This document shows, piece after piece, positions 35,416 through 48,660 of a stretch of 64,000 bases of DNA (its first letter is position 1; the number at the start of each line of letters is the position of its first letter). The translations under genes and the position numbers were made by a program. The notes below the pieces were generated by a model, which worked only from the letters and a program-made list of their open reading frames with translations, did no database searches and was not told where the DNA came from. The DNA is from Epiperipatus broadwayi (Eukaryota; Onychophora; Udeonychophora; Euonychophora; Peripatidae), in the NCBI GenBank assembly GCA_028023455.1, contig JAQFVV010000233.1, forward strand, positions 1,653,296-1,717,295, written 5' to 3'.

Positions 35416-36151
35416 TTTAGTTAAAAGTAAAGAATTAAGATCTATAATTAAACCTGATAGCTATCAGTCTGTATCTCATAAAGTAGCTGCTTTAATGAAT
35501 TATTGTCATAGAAATATTAAATTAAATAATTCTAGTGGGGTTGCTTTGTTTCAGAAATATCAATTTTATAAAGATTACTTGAGTGTTGGATACTCTGATA
35601 AATTTGTTAAAAGTATTTTATTTAATAGTAATATTTGTAAGGATGTAAAGATTAAAGAAAAATATGATTTTATTTCTTTGCCATTTAAATTGTCTTCTTA
35701 TAAAATTGTGTGTAGAAATAGTATATTGTTTGGAAATAAGAAAATTGCTTGGAAAAGGGGTGTTACATTGAATAATTTATTAAATAATACAAAATAAGTT
35801 TTTAATAGAAAGACTATTCCTGGTGTAGTATATTTTATTCCTTGTTTATTTTGTAAGAAGGTTTACATAGGTCAGAGTAGTTTGAGTTTAAATGAAAGAA
35901 TAAAGGTTCATAAAAGTAGAGTTAAAAATAGGTATCTTAGTTCTGCTTTGTATGTCCATGAAAAAGATACAGGCCACACTATTGATTTTGATGAAGCTAA
36001 GGTTGTCTTCTTTGAGAGAAATGAAATCAAAAGAAGAATTAAAGAGTCTTTATTATTGAAAATTTATTATTCTGAAGCAATTAACTTATTTAAGAGTTCT
36101 TTTAATATTAAGGGTGGATGGGAAGTGAATGGATTTGTGGGTAGTTTTTAA
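35405..36151 (+). pseudogene. Penelope-like element, second family: linker plus GIY-YIG endonuclease with one stop
   Basis: One continuous frame apart from a TAA at 35795-35797. The first part (to 35797) matches the post-RT linker of PLEs in position, including a FISLPFKLSSYKI block. After the stop the same frame reads GVVYFIPCLFCKKVYIGQSS, R(ERI)KVHKSRVKN, SSALYVHEKDTGHTIDFDEA and RRIKESLLLKIY, a complete GIY-YIG domain with the His-rich tail. The wording differs from the neighbouring pair, so this is a separate PLE family truncated at its 5' end. A single stop suggests a fairly recent death. Confidence 0.78.
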
Positions 36152-36186
36152 TATTATATATATTGTGTAGTTTTTGTAGTTCTTTA

Positions 36187-36221
36187 CACTTGAGAAGTCT
36201 GCTTGTAGCAGTGAAACCTTA
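36187..36221 (+). ncRNA. PLE terminal hairpin, hammerhead-like
   Basis: TGAGAAG, stem CTGC(TTGTA)GCAG and TGAAACC lie about 40 bases after the PLE stop codon. The arrangement resembles the 3' hammerhead relics reported in PLEs; the core is degenerate. Confidence 0.45.
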
Positions 36222-36498
36222 GGTTGTGTTTTTATATTATTTTTATGCTGGTCTGGTTTAATTTTGGATTTGGGGTAGTTTTTATTTGATATATATATAT
36301 ATATATAATGTTTTCACTTTGTATGATGTAGATAAATTGTTATTTTTGGAAATAAACTGTGTATTATTTTGCATTACAATCCGATATTTTGATGGACTAG
36401 CAACCGCCATTATCAAAATTAACTTTTGAAAGAAAAATCGTTTGATCTCAAACAATAATGTGACTCAGTGCGAGATGAGAAATGAGATTCAACTTGAA

Positions 36499-36535
36499 GT
36501 AGTTTCGCATTCACAATATGAGGCTTATCAAAATG
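36499..36535 (-). ncRNA. PLE terminal hairpin, hammerhead-like
   Basis: Minus strand: TGATAAG, a short stem (CTCAT with ATG), CGAAACTAC. It sits immediately downstream of the minus-strand PLE endonuclease that ends near 36545. Confidence 0.45.
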
Positions 36536-36544
36536 TTTATTTTT

Positions 36545-39190
36545 CCTCAGTTTTTTCATCTATTAATTTAAAGTTAATATTAGATAAAATGAGAGGTTTC
36601 CACATAGCTGGAATACATTGTGCTTCATCAGCCCTATTTCAACCAGTAGGTCTCTTTAATATTTCAATTGACTCTCTCATGGTTCTTAAATCATATCTTT
36701 CCAAATTAGCAAGTATTTTTGTATTGTCAAAATCAGGTTTGTGACCAATTTTTAAAAAAATGGGAAGCAAAAACTGATTCCTTAATTCTGACATTTATTC
36801 ATCTATTAGACTGATCCACATAGCTTCTTGAGCACTTCAAACATGGAATTTCATAAACACCTTGGTATTCCAAAAATATTCTGTCTTTAGGTTTATATAA
36901 AAAATCACCAAGTTTTTGGCCAGTAGAAAAAGTAGTCTTTGTATTAAAACAAAATAGTCTTCTACTGAGTTTATCAGTAACTCCTTTAATATAAGGTAAA
37001 ATTACTTTATTAAAAGAGGAATTTTCAATTCTATTCTTCTTTTTTTTAGTATTAATGTTATGTAAAGCCTTACATATGAGGTTTTTATTATAAATATTAG
37101 AAAGCAGAATATTTTTTGTAAGTTCTATTTCTTGAGTAAGATGTTCTTTATCAGATAAATTATATGCTCTAGTCCAGTGGTCTTCAACCCTTGGTCCGCG
37201 GACCGGTGCCGGGCTGCAGAAGTTTTTTACTGGTCCATGGTAGACTGGCAAGAAAGTTAATAATAACAGAATAATAAGAATTTAAACTTTTAATTAATAT
37301 AAACAATTTTTATTTATTTTTTCAACTCATTTTTACCCAATTAAAATAAAGAAACAGAACAAAAACAAAATCTAATCAATCATACATAAATTAATTTGTT
37401 TTTCTTGTTATCACAGATGTTTATGGAGGGAGAGGATAAAATTAAATTTTTTATTACTTTTCTAAAAAAATTCAAAATTAAAAAAAAAAGTTTTTTTTAT
37501 TATACAAACTTCATATATATATATAACCTCATCTAAGACTAAGCAGTTTACATCTTTAAGAAAATTTATCTATAGACTTCTGCCGGTCTGTGAAACCTTA
37601 TCCTTATTTTTGCTGGTCCGCAAAACCTTATCCTTATTTTTACCAATCCGCAGGTGTGAAAAGGTTGAAGACCACTGCTCTAGTCAAAAGAGTTTTTGCT
37701 ACAGAAAAAAATTGTGCAGGATGATGATGAGAATTAAAATTAAGATATCTGGTTGTATGGGTGGATTTTTTGTAAACTGATATTGATAATGTTTCACCAC
37801 ATTTTCTTGCAATTAAAACATCTAGGAAAAAAAGCAATCTGTTATTTTCCACTTCCATAGTAAATTTAATATTTGGATGCCAATTATTTATAAAAACAAG
37901 AAAAGAATTTATGGCATCAATGCCATGAGGCCATGTGATAAATGTATCATTCACATATCTAAGCCAAATAGAAGGTTTTTTAATAGCTGCCCATAATATT
38001 TGACTTTCAAAATTATCCATGAAAAAATCAGCAATTACAGGTGACTGTGGAGAGCCCATAGAAAGTCCTTTAATTTGTTTAAACTTTTGAGAATTGTAAA
38101 CAAAAAATATATTTTCAAGGCAATGCTTCACTAATGAAATAAAAAAATCAGGTAAATCATTGTATTGTGCTATTATACTTAATGTTTTTTCAACAGGAAT
38201 ATTAGTAAACATAGAAGAAACATCAAAACTAGCCAATAAATCATTTCCAGGTAGTTTAAGTTTTTAATTATAGAAATAAAATGACTTGGAATTTTTAATT
38301 CTTGATGGAATCTTGTCTGTCAATGGTTGTAAGCATTGGGTGAAATATTGAGCCAAAACATGTGGGGGAGAACCTATGGCACACACAATAGGTTGCAATG
38401 GTATCTCAGGTTTATGAATTTTAGACAAACCATACAATTTAGGATATAATGAAGAACTTCTCTTGGAGAAATTTTAATTTTCATATCTTTATCTATATTA
38501 GAATGTTTGATTACACAATTTGTTTTTTTCTGTAAATATGTCAGAGGATCTCTAATAATCTTTTTATAAGTATTAAGTTCCATCAAATGATGGAACTCTT
38601 CATACTCTGGTTGGCATGGGGTGGCAGTACTGTATGGAGAGTTTTGCCTATATAATAAAACTACTTTTAAATCTAACTTGTTTTTTTTTTAATGATTTGA
38701 ATTCAAAATTCATTTTAAACAAAGTATATTTATCTTTGTAATTTTGTAATCAATTAATAGAAAAGATCTACAATTTCCAATATCTTCTGTATCACCCTTT
38801 TAAAGTAACATTATTATTACTGAACTCTTATAAATGTCTTGTAAATCTTTACCACATAGACATTTGATATATAGTTTTACCAACATTTTTTCATTTGCTT
38901 TTTCTAAACCATCATCTTCTAAAACTTTTTTTTTTATAGATTTAATTGCATAGCTCACATGTGCATTTAAAATACTTAATAATTCAAAAGTCTTAGTAAT
39001 TATAGTGATTACTTTCTTTTCTTGTTTTTTTTATTACTATTTAATTCTTTATAAAACTCTTTAAGTAATAGTTCGATTTTTTTTAAAAGTTGAATGTCTA
39101 GATGTTATTTTATATTTTTGAGACATATTTTTTTCTATAGCTTTCATTGCCATTTCATAGCTGTATTTTCTTTTTATTTTTTTTACATTT
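36545..39190 (-). pseudogene. Penelope-like element disrupted by a hAT insertion
   Basis: Minus-strand order: a poorly preserved N-terminal region (39190-38590), LNTYKKIIRDPLTYLQKKTN (38586-38374), a frameshifted LYGL.KIHKP.IPL.PIVCA-type block, then RT from 38236: motif A ASFDVSSMFTNIP, motif B LSMGSPQSPV (residues 58-67), motif C RYVNDTF (93-99, where the first catalytic Asp is Asn), KSTHTTRYL. The frame breaks at KTLLTRA and resumes as TRAYNLSD after a 503-bp hAT element. Then LPYIKGVTDKL and the endonuclease YEIPCLKCSRSYVDQSNR (YIG to YVD). After a small gap, ILKRPTG..NRADEAQ.I closes the domain near 36545. Mutated catalytic residues and breaks show it is inactive. The TRA codons are duplicated because they lie in the hAT target site. 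Confidence 0.85.
37175..37677. mobile_element. non-autonomous hAT-type transposon, 503 bp, inserted in PLE
   Basis: Perfect 15-bp ends CAGTGGTCTTCAACC and GGTTGAAGACCACTG, flanked by a perfect 8-bp duplication CTCTAGTC (37167-37174 and 37678-37685). Subterminal GGTCCGCGGACCGG palindrome is typical of this hAT group. No transposase. It belongs to the same family as 6231-7374 but is shorter and younger, to judge from its perfect ends and duplication. The duplication falls inside a PLE frame. Confidence 0.93.
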
Positions 39191-39239
39191 TACAGAATTC
39201 CAGATTTTGGATTATTCTTAAATATATATACTTAAGCTA

Positions 39240-39405
39240 GATGTAATTAGAGGAGATTTGAACCCAGACTTTTAAGCTCCCTTTAGTCATCCATTTTATC
39301 TTTTTCACATGTATGTAGCAATGGGTATGGTTATATAAGATAGAATAGATGACTGAAGGGAGTTTGAAAGTCTGGGTTCAAATCCTCTCTAATTATATAT
39401 CTATA
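39240..39405. repeat. palindromic element, family B, short copy
   Basis: TTAGAGGAGATTTGAACCCAGACTTTTAAG pairs with CTTGAAAGTCTGGGTTCAAATCCTCTCTAA (each given over its limits in two halves at 39248-39277 and 39360-39396). The compact hairpin is preceded by ACTTAAGCTAGAT, the same text found before the 61445-61668 copy. Confidence 0.8.
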
Positions 39406-39849
39406 TTCTTATCTCAGGTAAAAACATACTATCAGTTATCTCTATTGTAGTTTTTAGTAGAATAACAAATGACTTCATATTGATGACAATTATGTTTGAT
39501 TCATGTTCAAAGTTGGTCACTGTTTAAAAATTGGAATGTTTTGGGAAAGTTAGGAATATTAATATTATCCTTTTTATAGTTTTTGTCTTTCTAATATTGC
39601 ATTAACATAAATCTTACTTTTTTGCTAATTGATTATCACATTTCTGTGTTGAATCTATTAAGAACATTACAGTCTTAAAATGTAGCATACTTTAAATTAG
39701 TCAAAATATAATCAAATTTTACGTAATTTTTATTTAGATGTTTCCATATTCATTTTCATTTGGATTTTTTTTTTGTTTTTTTTAAAAAAAAAATTTCATA
39801 ATATACATTTCTTTTTTCTTTTTGCATATTTTACAAGTCTGTATTTTTT

Positions 39850-40190
39850 TTCCATTTCTGTGACCATAGTTAAATTTACACCACATATAATTTTAATTGT
39901 TTTCCAATTCTGGCATTTAAATCTCCCATAACTAGTTGAAAATCTTGTTTGTTGTGATGAAAAACACTTTGTATATTTATATAAAAATCATTTATAACTT
40001 GTTGAGACATAAATCTGAATTATCTGCATTTGTAATCTTCTATTAAACTAGGCAATTTTGTCACTCTGAATGATATATCATCAATCTTCACTCTATTGCT
40101 CTTCCACTTTTTATTTATAATGAATCCCACTTCATTTATGCTTCCAATAATTGTGCTTCCAAAATATATACATTAACTAAAATATTATAT
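39850..40190 (-). pseudogene. LINE AP-endonuclease fragment (decayed)
   Basis: Minus-strand translation gives NEVGFIINKKWKSN, ISFRVTKL, then a shift and NDFYINIQSVFHHNKQDFQL followed by VMGDLNARIG, the conserved GD.NA.IG motif of apurinic-type endonuclease domains in LINEs. Stops and a frameshift show a relic. It is not in line with the RT fragment at 41700-42310, because on this strand the endonuclease should lie at higher coordinates. Confidence 0.65.
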
Positions 40191-41699
40191 ATACTCACTT
40201 AACTTTTGTTTAGTACTATATCTTTATAATAATGGAATTGCTGACGAAATTCAAAGTAATAGTTACTTTGTGTTATAAAAATAGTTTTAATCATTATGTA
40301 ATTAAAAATAATTGATTTCACAAAGTAATAAAACAATACATTGAAAAAGAATATACTAAATAATTTATGATTTATTTGTTTAAATTTTATTTAATATTCT
40401 TGCAATAATAAAATTGATAAATCTAAATGCCATAAACATAAACAATCTCCCCAATTTCTTTTTGATCATATCAATTGCATAACAAATATATTGAAAAATT
40501 TGTATGGTTTATTACATTTATTATTTTATTTAAGTGAATTTACACCTTCATAATAAAAAACATGTCTGTATTAGTCAAAATGGTATATCTCAGTTTACTG
40601 CAAAAAATTGAAAGTTTTACTTATTAGAAAATTACAAACAAACAAAAACAAACATACAAACACACACAAAAAAGAGCATTGATAATATAATCTATAAATT
40701 GCATTAAAGATAAACAATGTATATTATGTTAACTTGAATCTTTTTTTTTTTTTAATATTTTTATTTTAACTGAATGAACTAGTATTCACTTAGATATATT
40801 TTTATGATGTAGCCTTAAAGTGATGACAACAATTATAAAATATTTAAAATTATTGCTAAAAAGTACAACTGTATTGTTTTTAATTCTAAACAATTTATGC
40901 ACTACATTTATGCACAGTTACTGTGTCTTTACATATTAATAAATTACTAAAATGTTTATCAATTATCACTCTTTTCCAGTACAATCTTTCCCATAAGTAA
41001 CTTCCATGTTCAATTTTTGCATACAAGTAACCTTCAATTGTATATAATGCAAAATATATTAACTTTTTATTACTCATTAAAATTTTATTAGACATGTATA
41101 CAAATAATCAAAGTATTATTAAAAATAAAAAAGTCAACTATACAAATGAAAAACAGTAATCTTTAATAAAAATGTTAATATAGACAAAAAACACAAATGC
41201 AAAACAATAATAATGTTATCAATGCAAAACAATTTCTGTTTGATGTTTTTGGCAGAATAGTGCTTAATATTAATAATTTAATGTCCAAAAACAAAGTTAA
41301 GGAAAAAAATATATTTATTTTTCAAACAACAGTGAATAATAGTCAAAATTAGTTTATGTTGCACAATATAATACATTTTCTCCTGATTATAGCTATTTTT
41401 TATTTATTTGTTTACTGATTACTGTTAATATGAAATAATAAATAAAATAATCAATTATTAAATCTTTGAAATCAGTGTAAAATCATACAAAGATTATTAT
41501 GTTGAATACAAACCACATCTCATCTGTGGAATGTACATACACTAATTGCACTGCCAATATGGTACCTGCATAAATGGCACCTTTAAACTTTTTTTTAATT
41601 ATCAGATATTTAGTTATGATATTTTTGAATGAGATTCTTGAATTAGAATAAGCTTTGGAAAACCAATTATCTTTATTATTTGGAGTCAACATCATAATT
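40191..41699. other. AT-rich stretch, nothing recognised
   Basis: No motif in the open frames at 40895-41095 and 41483-41707 (minus). Confidence 0.45.
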
Positions 41700-42310
41700 T
41701 TCAACATTATAAATTCTCTATGAATAAAAGTATATCCACATTTAATCCATTTTTTTCAATTCTTATTTTTTTCTACCATAGTATGCCAGAAAATTTCTTT
41801 ATCTCATTCATCTCACAAATGATCTTTTTCAGATCTTTCATAAACTTTTTGGATTCAGGTTAAAACTTTACTGCTCATAAATTACATCTTTTCTAGCAAC
41901 AGATCTAATTCAATTACATTTTGATCCAATTCTTTTGTTGATATCACCTATACTTGATATTCTCTCAATTACACATTTTTCATTAAATCCCCTTTTATTA
42001 TTCTCAACACACATCTTTTCATAATTTGTTGGGTAAAATAAAGCATCTGTATTGATCTTCTGTTAAGTGTTCAAGTCTCACATTCATATGCAAGAAGTAG
42101 TAATGCACACATATTAAAATAATTATTCATTTTAAATATGTAGGCATGTTTCTTTTTAATAAAAATTCTGTGACATGTTTTTATCTGTGTTAATAATCCA
42201 CCCAAATATTTTTAACTGTCAACTTCTTATTGGTTATTATCGATTTTATATTATTCAACATTACATTAGACTTTTTAGAATTTATCTTGAGTCATAGCTT
42301 CATGATTTCA
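41700..42310 (-). pseudogene. LINE RT C-terminal fragment (decayed)
   Basis: Minus-strand pieces read YLGGLLTQ near 42210, KKKHAYIFKMNNYF, and a text with C.T..LN..SIQ then NKRGFNEKCVIERIS, which follow the YLG.....D.....I..R...A and thumb/C-terminal pattern of craft/CR1/RTE-style LINEs. Repeated frameshifts. Family placement is uncertain. Confidence 0.5.
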
Positions 42311-43059
42311 CTTGATAACTCTCATAATATACTACATATTGAACAATATATATTTATAAGAGTGGACTCAAGAGTGAGATATTCTTGAATCTGTTTGGTC
42401 AATTGAATGGGACTGTTATATTCTAGTGTCACTTTAATGATCAAAATCATTTGAATTCTTAAACACTGGACATTACAATTTACATGCATTGCATACATAT
42501 TGTGTTTACTTTTCTTCTGAAGGCAAGTTTTACTATTATGGCAGTGGGAATATATAACGAAATTAAATCATCATCATTGATTATTTGTCACTTCTTTTAT
42601 ATGAACTCTGATGCCTGAGGTAATGGTGGAGTGACAGATTTTGAAGTACCAGGACTTTGGATCGCGACCCAGTTTGGCATTTTCGGTGCTTGAACATTTT
42701 ATGAATTCCTGAACAATAAATCATTCGATTATATTATTATAAAATTTTTTGCTTAACATTTCATTAACTCATATATAATATTTCGAATTTTATATTTTAA
42801 TTTTTTTTTTGATAAAAACAGACAAATAAGTGAAACGTTTTTTTTTAAATAACTCAGCAATTATAATCACAACTACATTTATACGGACAAAACTTATTTA
42901 AACAAGATCCTAAATAACGAGAAAAGGCAGAAAAATAAAATAAACAAATTGCTTTGAAACATTAATTGTTTTTGATGTCAATATTTTTTTCCCTCAAAGT
43001 TACACTAATATCTAAATGTAAAATAAATTCAATTTGAAACACTCCATTAAATCAATGAT

Positions 43060-43620
43060 TAGAACACGTGTTTAATTTGTAGCAATTTTTTTTCTCCGAC
43101 ACTTCATGATGACATAGGGTTCTTAGTTTTATCTTGGCTTAAATGAAGCAAATAAAAAGTTTTGCTTAGCGTGTCATTAGGCCACGCATTTTTAATCTCC
43201 AATTTTCTCCCCTCTCATCTTTGCCTCCAGCTTACCGTTCTTCACTCTCACATTTCAGATAAAAAGAATGCTTGTTATTAAATCTTAGTATAAATACGGT
43301 ACATCTTGCGCTTTGTTCGTGCAACCTAACCTGATTATTTTATTAATGAGAAGCTAAGCGTGACTTTCTTCCAAGAAATGATCTGCCGATTTCAACTCGT
43401 TAGTCATCGGGCCCAGATTTCAGATTAGCAATCCGTAGTGGTTATAGCTTGTCGTGAACAGTATTGCTCACTTGATAAGATTCATTCATTAATTTCAGAT
43501 TGGTTGAATCTTTGTAGAAATTAATTAGATTCTCAATAATATTAATGAGAACACTGTCATTTTGATTGAGAGAGTTTCTAATTGCGTTCTATGAATAGGC
43601 TGTATCAACAGATTAAGAAA
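43060..43620. promoter_or_regulatory. repeat-free, CpG-richer island; candidate conserved non-coding element
   Basis: Less AT-rich and more complex than neighbours, with GGCCACGCATTTTTAAT, CTTGCGCTTTGTTCGTGC, TCATCGGGCCCAG and TTGTCGTGAAC, plus several homeodomain-type TAATTA/ATTA sites at its 3' side. No coding frame or repeat relation was seen. A developmental enhancer-like element is a reasonable guess only. Confidence 0.3.
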
Positions 43621-46600
43621 AAAAAAGTTGTAATTTTTTCATGTTAAGATTTTTCTATATTAGTATTAATATTAATTTTATTATTATATCTAATCTTTTT
43701 TTAAAGAAAATTTTTATATACATACACACGCAGAATTGAATTAAAAATCAGTTGTTTTAATACCGCTTAATTAAGAAAACTAGATCCCCCAAAGTTTTAA
43801 GATATTTGGAAAGAAACCATACGTTGGATGAATAGATAAGATATAAAACTTTGCTGGAAGTGATGAGAGAAGTTATGGACGGAAAGTATTGAAGCGAATT
43901 CTGACAGAAAAACCTTTAATGGATTGATAGTATTGAAAATGATGATTTTAATCCAAATATAATTAAATGTTTCATAAAATCAAAAAAAAAGAGAAAAGAA
44001 TCAATAACGACTTAATAATAAAGAGTGTGAAAATCCAAACAAATAACACACAATATGATAATGAATGCAAAATGGCAGAAAAAAACAACAACCCAACTAT
44101 AGATTGCTAAAGTGAAAGTTTTGCTAAATAATATTAATAATAATAACAGCAACAACTAAATTAAAAAAGATTCAGATGTAGATAGGACAAAATGTCTTAG
44201 TCATATCTTGAATTTAAAAAAAAAAAAAATAAACCGAAAATTTCATCAGGAATGATGTTTAATATGGAAAATGATATTACAGATATATGAGTGTGTGTAC
44301 TTTGAAAATCGCCACATCTAGTCTTGTTAATACTTAGTAAAAATCAATTATTAATGTATTTAATTTAAGTAGCTGTATCAAATGTGTGAGTGCAGTAAGA
44401 TTGACAATTTGTAATTAAATTGACCTAATATGATTGAACAATTATGATTACTGTATATAGAGAGGTTATATAAATAATGCAGGAACTAATGATATTAGTT
44501 CTATAACTTTGACACTATAATGCATGAAATCAGAACCAATTATCAATGACAAAAATATTTAACAGGATATTGATATCAGTTTTATAGTCTGTGGGGGGGG
44601 GGTGATAGATCTATCTGATTTTAAAAAGTAAAATTATTGGTTTATGATTAGTGGTGGAACCAGAATCCAAACTGAAATCTTTAATATTTTATATTGGCAA
44701 TTTCAAAAATGAATAAATAAGCTAGAACCAACAGTTGTTGAAAGTAAGCCTTATTTTAGAAATGTCAATGGCGATTGTGAAAGTTAGCAGTCAAAATACA
44801 AAAACACAGCAAAACAAGTTTCCTAAGCAGAGAATTTACACCTATGAAACCAATACAGCAGTAATTTCTGTTGGGAAAAGGTGCAATGTACAAACAAACA
44901 AGGATAATTAGGAGCCTTTAATATGATAATATGAATAATCATTTTTGTACTAAGTTATGAAAAATTTGTTTGAACATCACAAAAATAAATCCGTCAATTT
45001 TAGACAGGTATTTCTCTGTAAACATTGTAATGAAACTGTCATGATTTGGTTTGGTCATACCATGATATTTTAATAATTCAATTATTGCTTTACATCAATG
45101 TATCTGGACTGGAGTCTATTTGAGCATTTTGAAGGATTAAATTTAATTTATTGTTTTTTAAATATTGAAACATTGGTTTAAAAAAAAAATTTTTTTTTGA
45201 AAGATAAATGTTATTTTCTAAATCATGGAATACATGCAGTGTTAGAAAAACAATAATGATATTAAGCATCTACCATGGCTTTATTAAATATTCAGTTTTA
45301 ATAGTAAGCCAAAATAAATCATTTTCAAATAATAAATGAGAGGCTAATATTCTCTACTGACATTTTTCTATGGGAAATGAGTTAATATTTATCTGAACAT
45401 AAATATGAAATAACTCTTGATTTTCATAAAAGGCAGTTAGTTCTTAATGAAACAATGGCCTCATACAATATTAATAAAAGTATCACAAGAATTTCTTTTA
45501 TTTTGTTCAATGTAAGAAAGTTCCTTTTCAAAGAAAAATTATCTAATTTATATATTTTAGTAAGATTGTATATAAATTGAAATAAATAACTTTTTTTTTG
45601 TTTATTCTTCAGATATTGTGTGGAATAATATTCACATCAGCTTCTCAATTATATTTCTTTTTATAAATAATAGGCTTACAATATTTAGATTTTATGAGAA
45701 TTACTTTAAAAATGTATCCTTCCAATAGTTACTCATTTTTATATACTGCTTTATCAATAATAATTATAGCACATTCTCAATTACACAGCAGACATTTAGT
45801 TAGTATTCATTTGCCCTTTCCCTTCATCCTCACTGTATTACTAATTTTATATCTAAGAAATGGCCTCTTGAATTTTATGAAAAACTTTGCTTGCAATTCA
45901 GTAATACTTTATATTTATTATTAACAATCTTTATTGGAAATTTTTTTTTGGCTCAATGATAAAATCCTATATTAGCTTTCAAAGTATTTTAATGTTAATT
46001 TATAGGAATTCTAATTTTTTGCTTTTTTATACAAATGTCAATTTTTTAAAAAGAAGTATTTATTTTCTGAAAGCTTCAAATCCTAATCTGTATTCTAAAT
46101 TTTATACATTATTGATATAGCTAATAATCAGAATATAATCTATGACACATTATGCACTGTGATAAACATGTGATAAAAACATTTGATCCAAAGATCTAGG
46201 TACACTGGACTTAGGTCCAAAAACTTTTCACTGAAGATGAGAGATTTAACAAGTACTACCATCTAGCCTCTATTAATTACTAAGCCTATAATAGTTGTTA
46301 GGACTGGAATATGGTAACACATGAGATTTTGAATATAGTTAAATGCAGACAATGTGTAAACACAAATTTCATTTAATGCCACAATTTTTGATTCAGAATT
46401 GATGTCAAGATACCCTATGACTATTTTTTAATATTAAAAATTTGTTGCTTTAACTTATAATGTTTTGCATGCAGGAGACTGATTGTTTTTTTATTTTATG
46501 AATATCATGGTGACATAACATGTTGGTTATCCAAAATAAAACATTTATCTATTATGTTTTAAATAAAATATAACATATATGGAAATAATTTTTATATTCT

Positions 46601-47074
46601 GTGATTGTTAATAATATTGACACACATAAATTGATATGAGTATATAGATTCACACATATACTAAAACATGAGTATATATTCAAGATGTTCATAAATATAA
46701 CATTACAGAAATAATAATGAAAGCTTATATTTACAAAATTTGCTTAATACTTTTAACAATATTCTTGCTATACAAATATATATATTTTACTAATACATAA
46801 AGAAATTGTTAATGATATGAATATTAATTGACATTATGTCTATAAATGTAAGCTCTCTTTTAAAGGCAGATTAAAGTTGCTAAGTAACAAAGTATTATAA
46901 TAAAACTGTAACATTTGATAATTGATAGTTTTTATCCTCATTTGTATTGTTAACATGTTTGTTATCAACACCACCTTCTCCTTTATGAAAGACATCAGTG
47001 AAAACTTCAGTCATATCTGCAATATTTTATTTTTACAATTAAACCATTATTCTATATCATATATTGATAATCAT
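43621..47074. other. AT-rich stretch, nothing recognised
   Basis: Open frame 45694-45924 is hydrophobic and AT-driven without motif. No family member of the repeats seen elsewhere was recognised, apart from general A/T simple sequence and a G8 run near 44592. Confidence 0.45.
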
Positions 47075-47140
47075 TGGATGGAGTAGATAGCTGAAGAGAG
47101 ATTGAAAGTATGTGTTCAAATCCCCTATAATTACATTTAA
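47075..47140 (+). repeat. family B right-end fragment
   Basis: GGATGGAGTAGATAGCTGAAG ... TGTTCAAATCCCCTATAATTA matches the right arm of the family B palindromes; the left arm is absent. Confidence 0.65.
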
Positions 47141-47799
47141 ACTCCAAGTACATAAATTATGCTTGTATTTTAAATAAAACCAAAGACATTCTAAAAGTTA
47201 ATATTTGAACATTGCTACAAAATATTAAAATAAAATATTAAACTGAATTCTTAATTATAATAATGCAACGTTTTGTTATTGCATTGTAATCTTATCTATT
47301 CATAAAAATTAAATAAATAAATAAATAATATAAAATTCTGTCAGATAATGAAAATTATTCTACATGAATAAAGCATGATAAACAGAGCACAAAAACATTA
47401 ATTATAAACAACAATTAGCCAAGCACTTTTGGTACTATATACCAGAATCATGGCAACATACTCATAAAAATTGTAAAACAAAATATATTTAATTTGAATT
47501 CCATTTTTAAAATAGAAACAAATTTAAATGAATTACTATAAAAAATAAAAATATGTTTTAAAAATAAAAATTACACTTTTATTAAAATTTTACAAAAGAA
47601 TTCTTCGCTGGTGTTTATGAAAGCAATTGAAATTAACTGGAAAAATAAGTGCCACTTTTTTGAATGTAATATAATTGTAAACATGGCACTAGATAAAATA
47701 ATTGCTTATTTATTCATAATTAAATTTCAGTAAGAATGATGTTTAGTAAATTCTAAGCAATGTCACTGACATCATTCAGTCAAAAAACATTGTAAATAG

Positions 47800-47960
47800 T
47801 AATTTAAAGTGAGAATTCTACTCATGCTCTCCTCAACAGTTATTCAGATTTGCTCATATAAAAGAATTTGAGTTGTAGGAATAAGAGATCTTTTTTATTT
47901 CTGCATAAATACCATATCTTGTATTGAAGAGGAAAGTATTCATTTATTTAACACTCTCAA
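47800..47960. repeat. single-arm relic of foldback family A
   Basis: CAGATTTGCTCATATAAAAGAA ... AATAAGAGATCTTTTTTATTT ... ATCTTGTATTGAAGAGG runs parallel to the foldback arm at about 15805-15895 (AGATTTGCCTATATAATTAAG ... AGATAAGAGGGTCCGTTTTATC ... ATCTTGCATTATGA). No inverted partner. Confidence 0.45.
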
Positions 47961-48660
47961 AAGGTGCGTGCTCAATTAGCTTGAAAGGTTGATATTTGAA
48001 TGTAACATAACTACATTTTTAAAACTTGCCTTTTAAAAAACAATCATTTTAAAATAAAATAAAATTGTAATCAGATATATTTTTGATTTAAAAATAAATA
48101 TTTTACAAATGTATTGCATAAATAAACTTAAATATGTAAATAAATTACTGAAAATTACAATTTTTCTTTTTTAAAAATTGAAACAAAACACACACTTGGA
48201 TTTTTTTTAAGGCCAAGTAATATTCCAATTAATGATGACTTGCTTTCATATTCAAATTTTAACTAATGATTTCTAAGCAAAAAAAAATGCATGCCAGAAA
48301 ACTAATATAGATATCCTCAAAATAATGAAGAAAACTTGAAGTAATAGCAGATCATTGTAATACCCAAAAACATTTCAAAATAAGAAATTTTGTAGCAATA
48401 AGAAAAGTTGTTAAGAAAAAAATAACATTTCAGTTTTAGGGTTACTAACTAAAGATTAATAAGCCAAGCAGCATATGTTTATTATTTCTAATTCCCTCTA
48501 CATATATCTATTAATGGTTTATTGTACAATATTCATCATAGTCACTATATTAACAAATTAATTTTCATAAAAATTTACAACCATATGATTATTTTTTGAA
48601 TAAAACCAAACCATATTATTAAATTAACTGAATATTGCCTTTCAAATACATACTTATTTT

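Noticed and set aside
36442-36744. 100-codon plus-strand open frame
   Set aside because: It is antisense to the endonuclease C-terminus of the minus-strand PLE.
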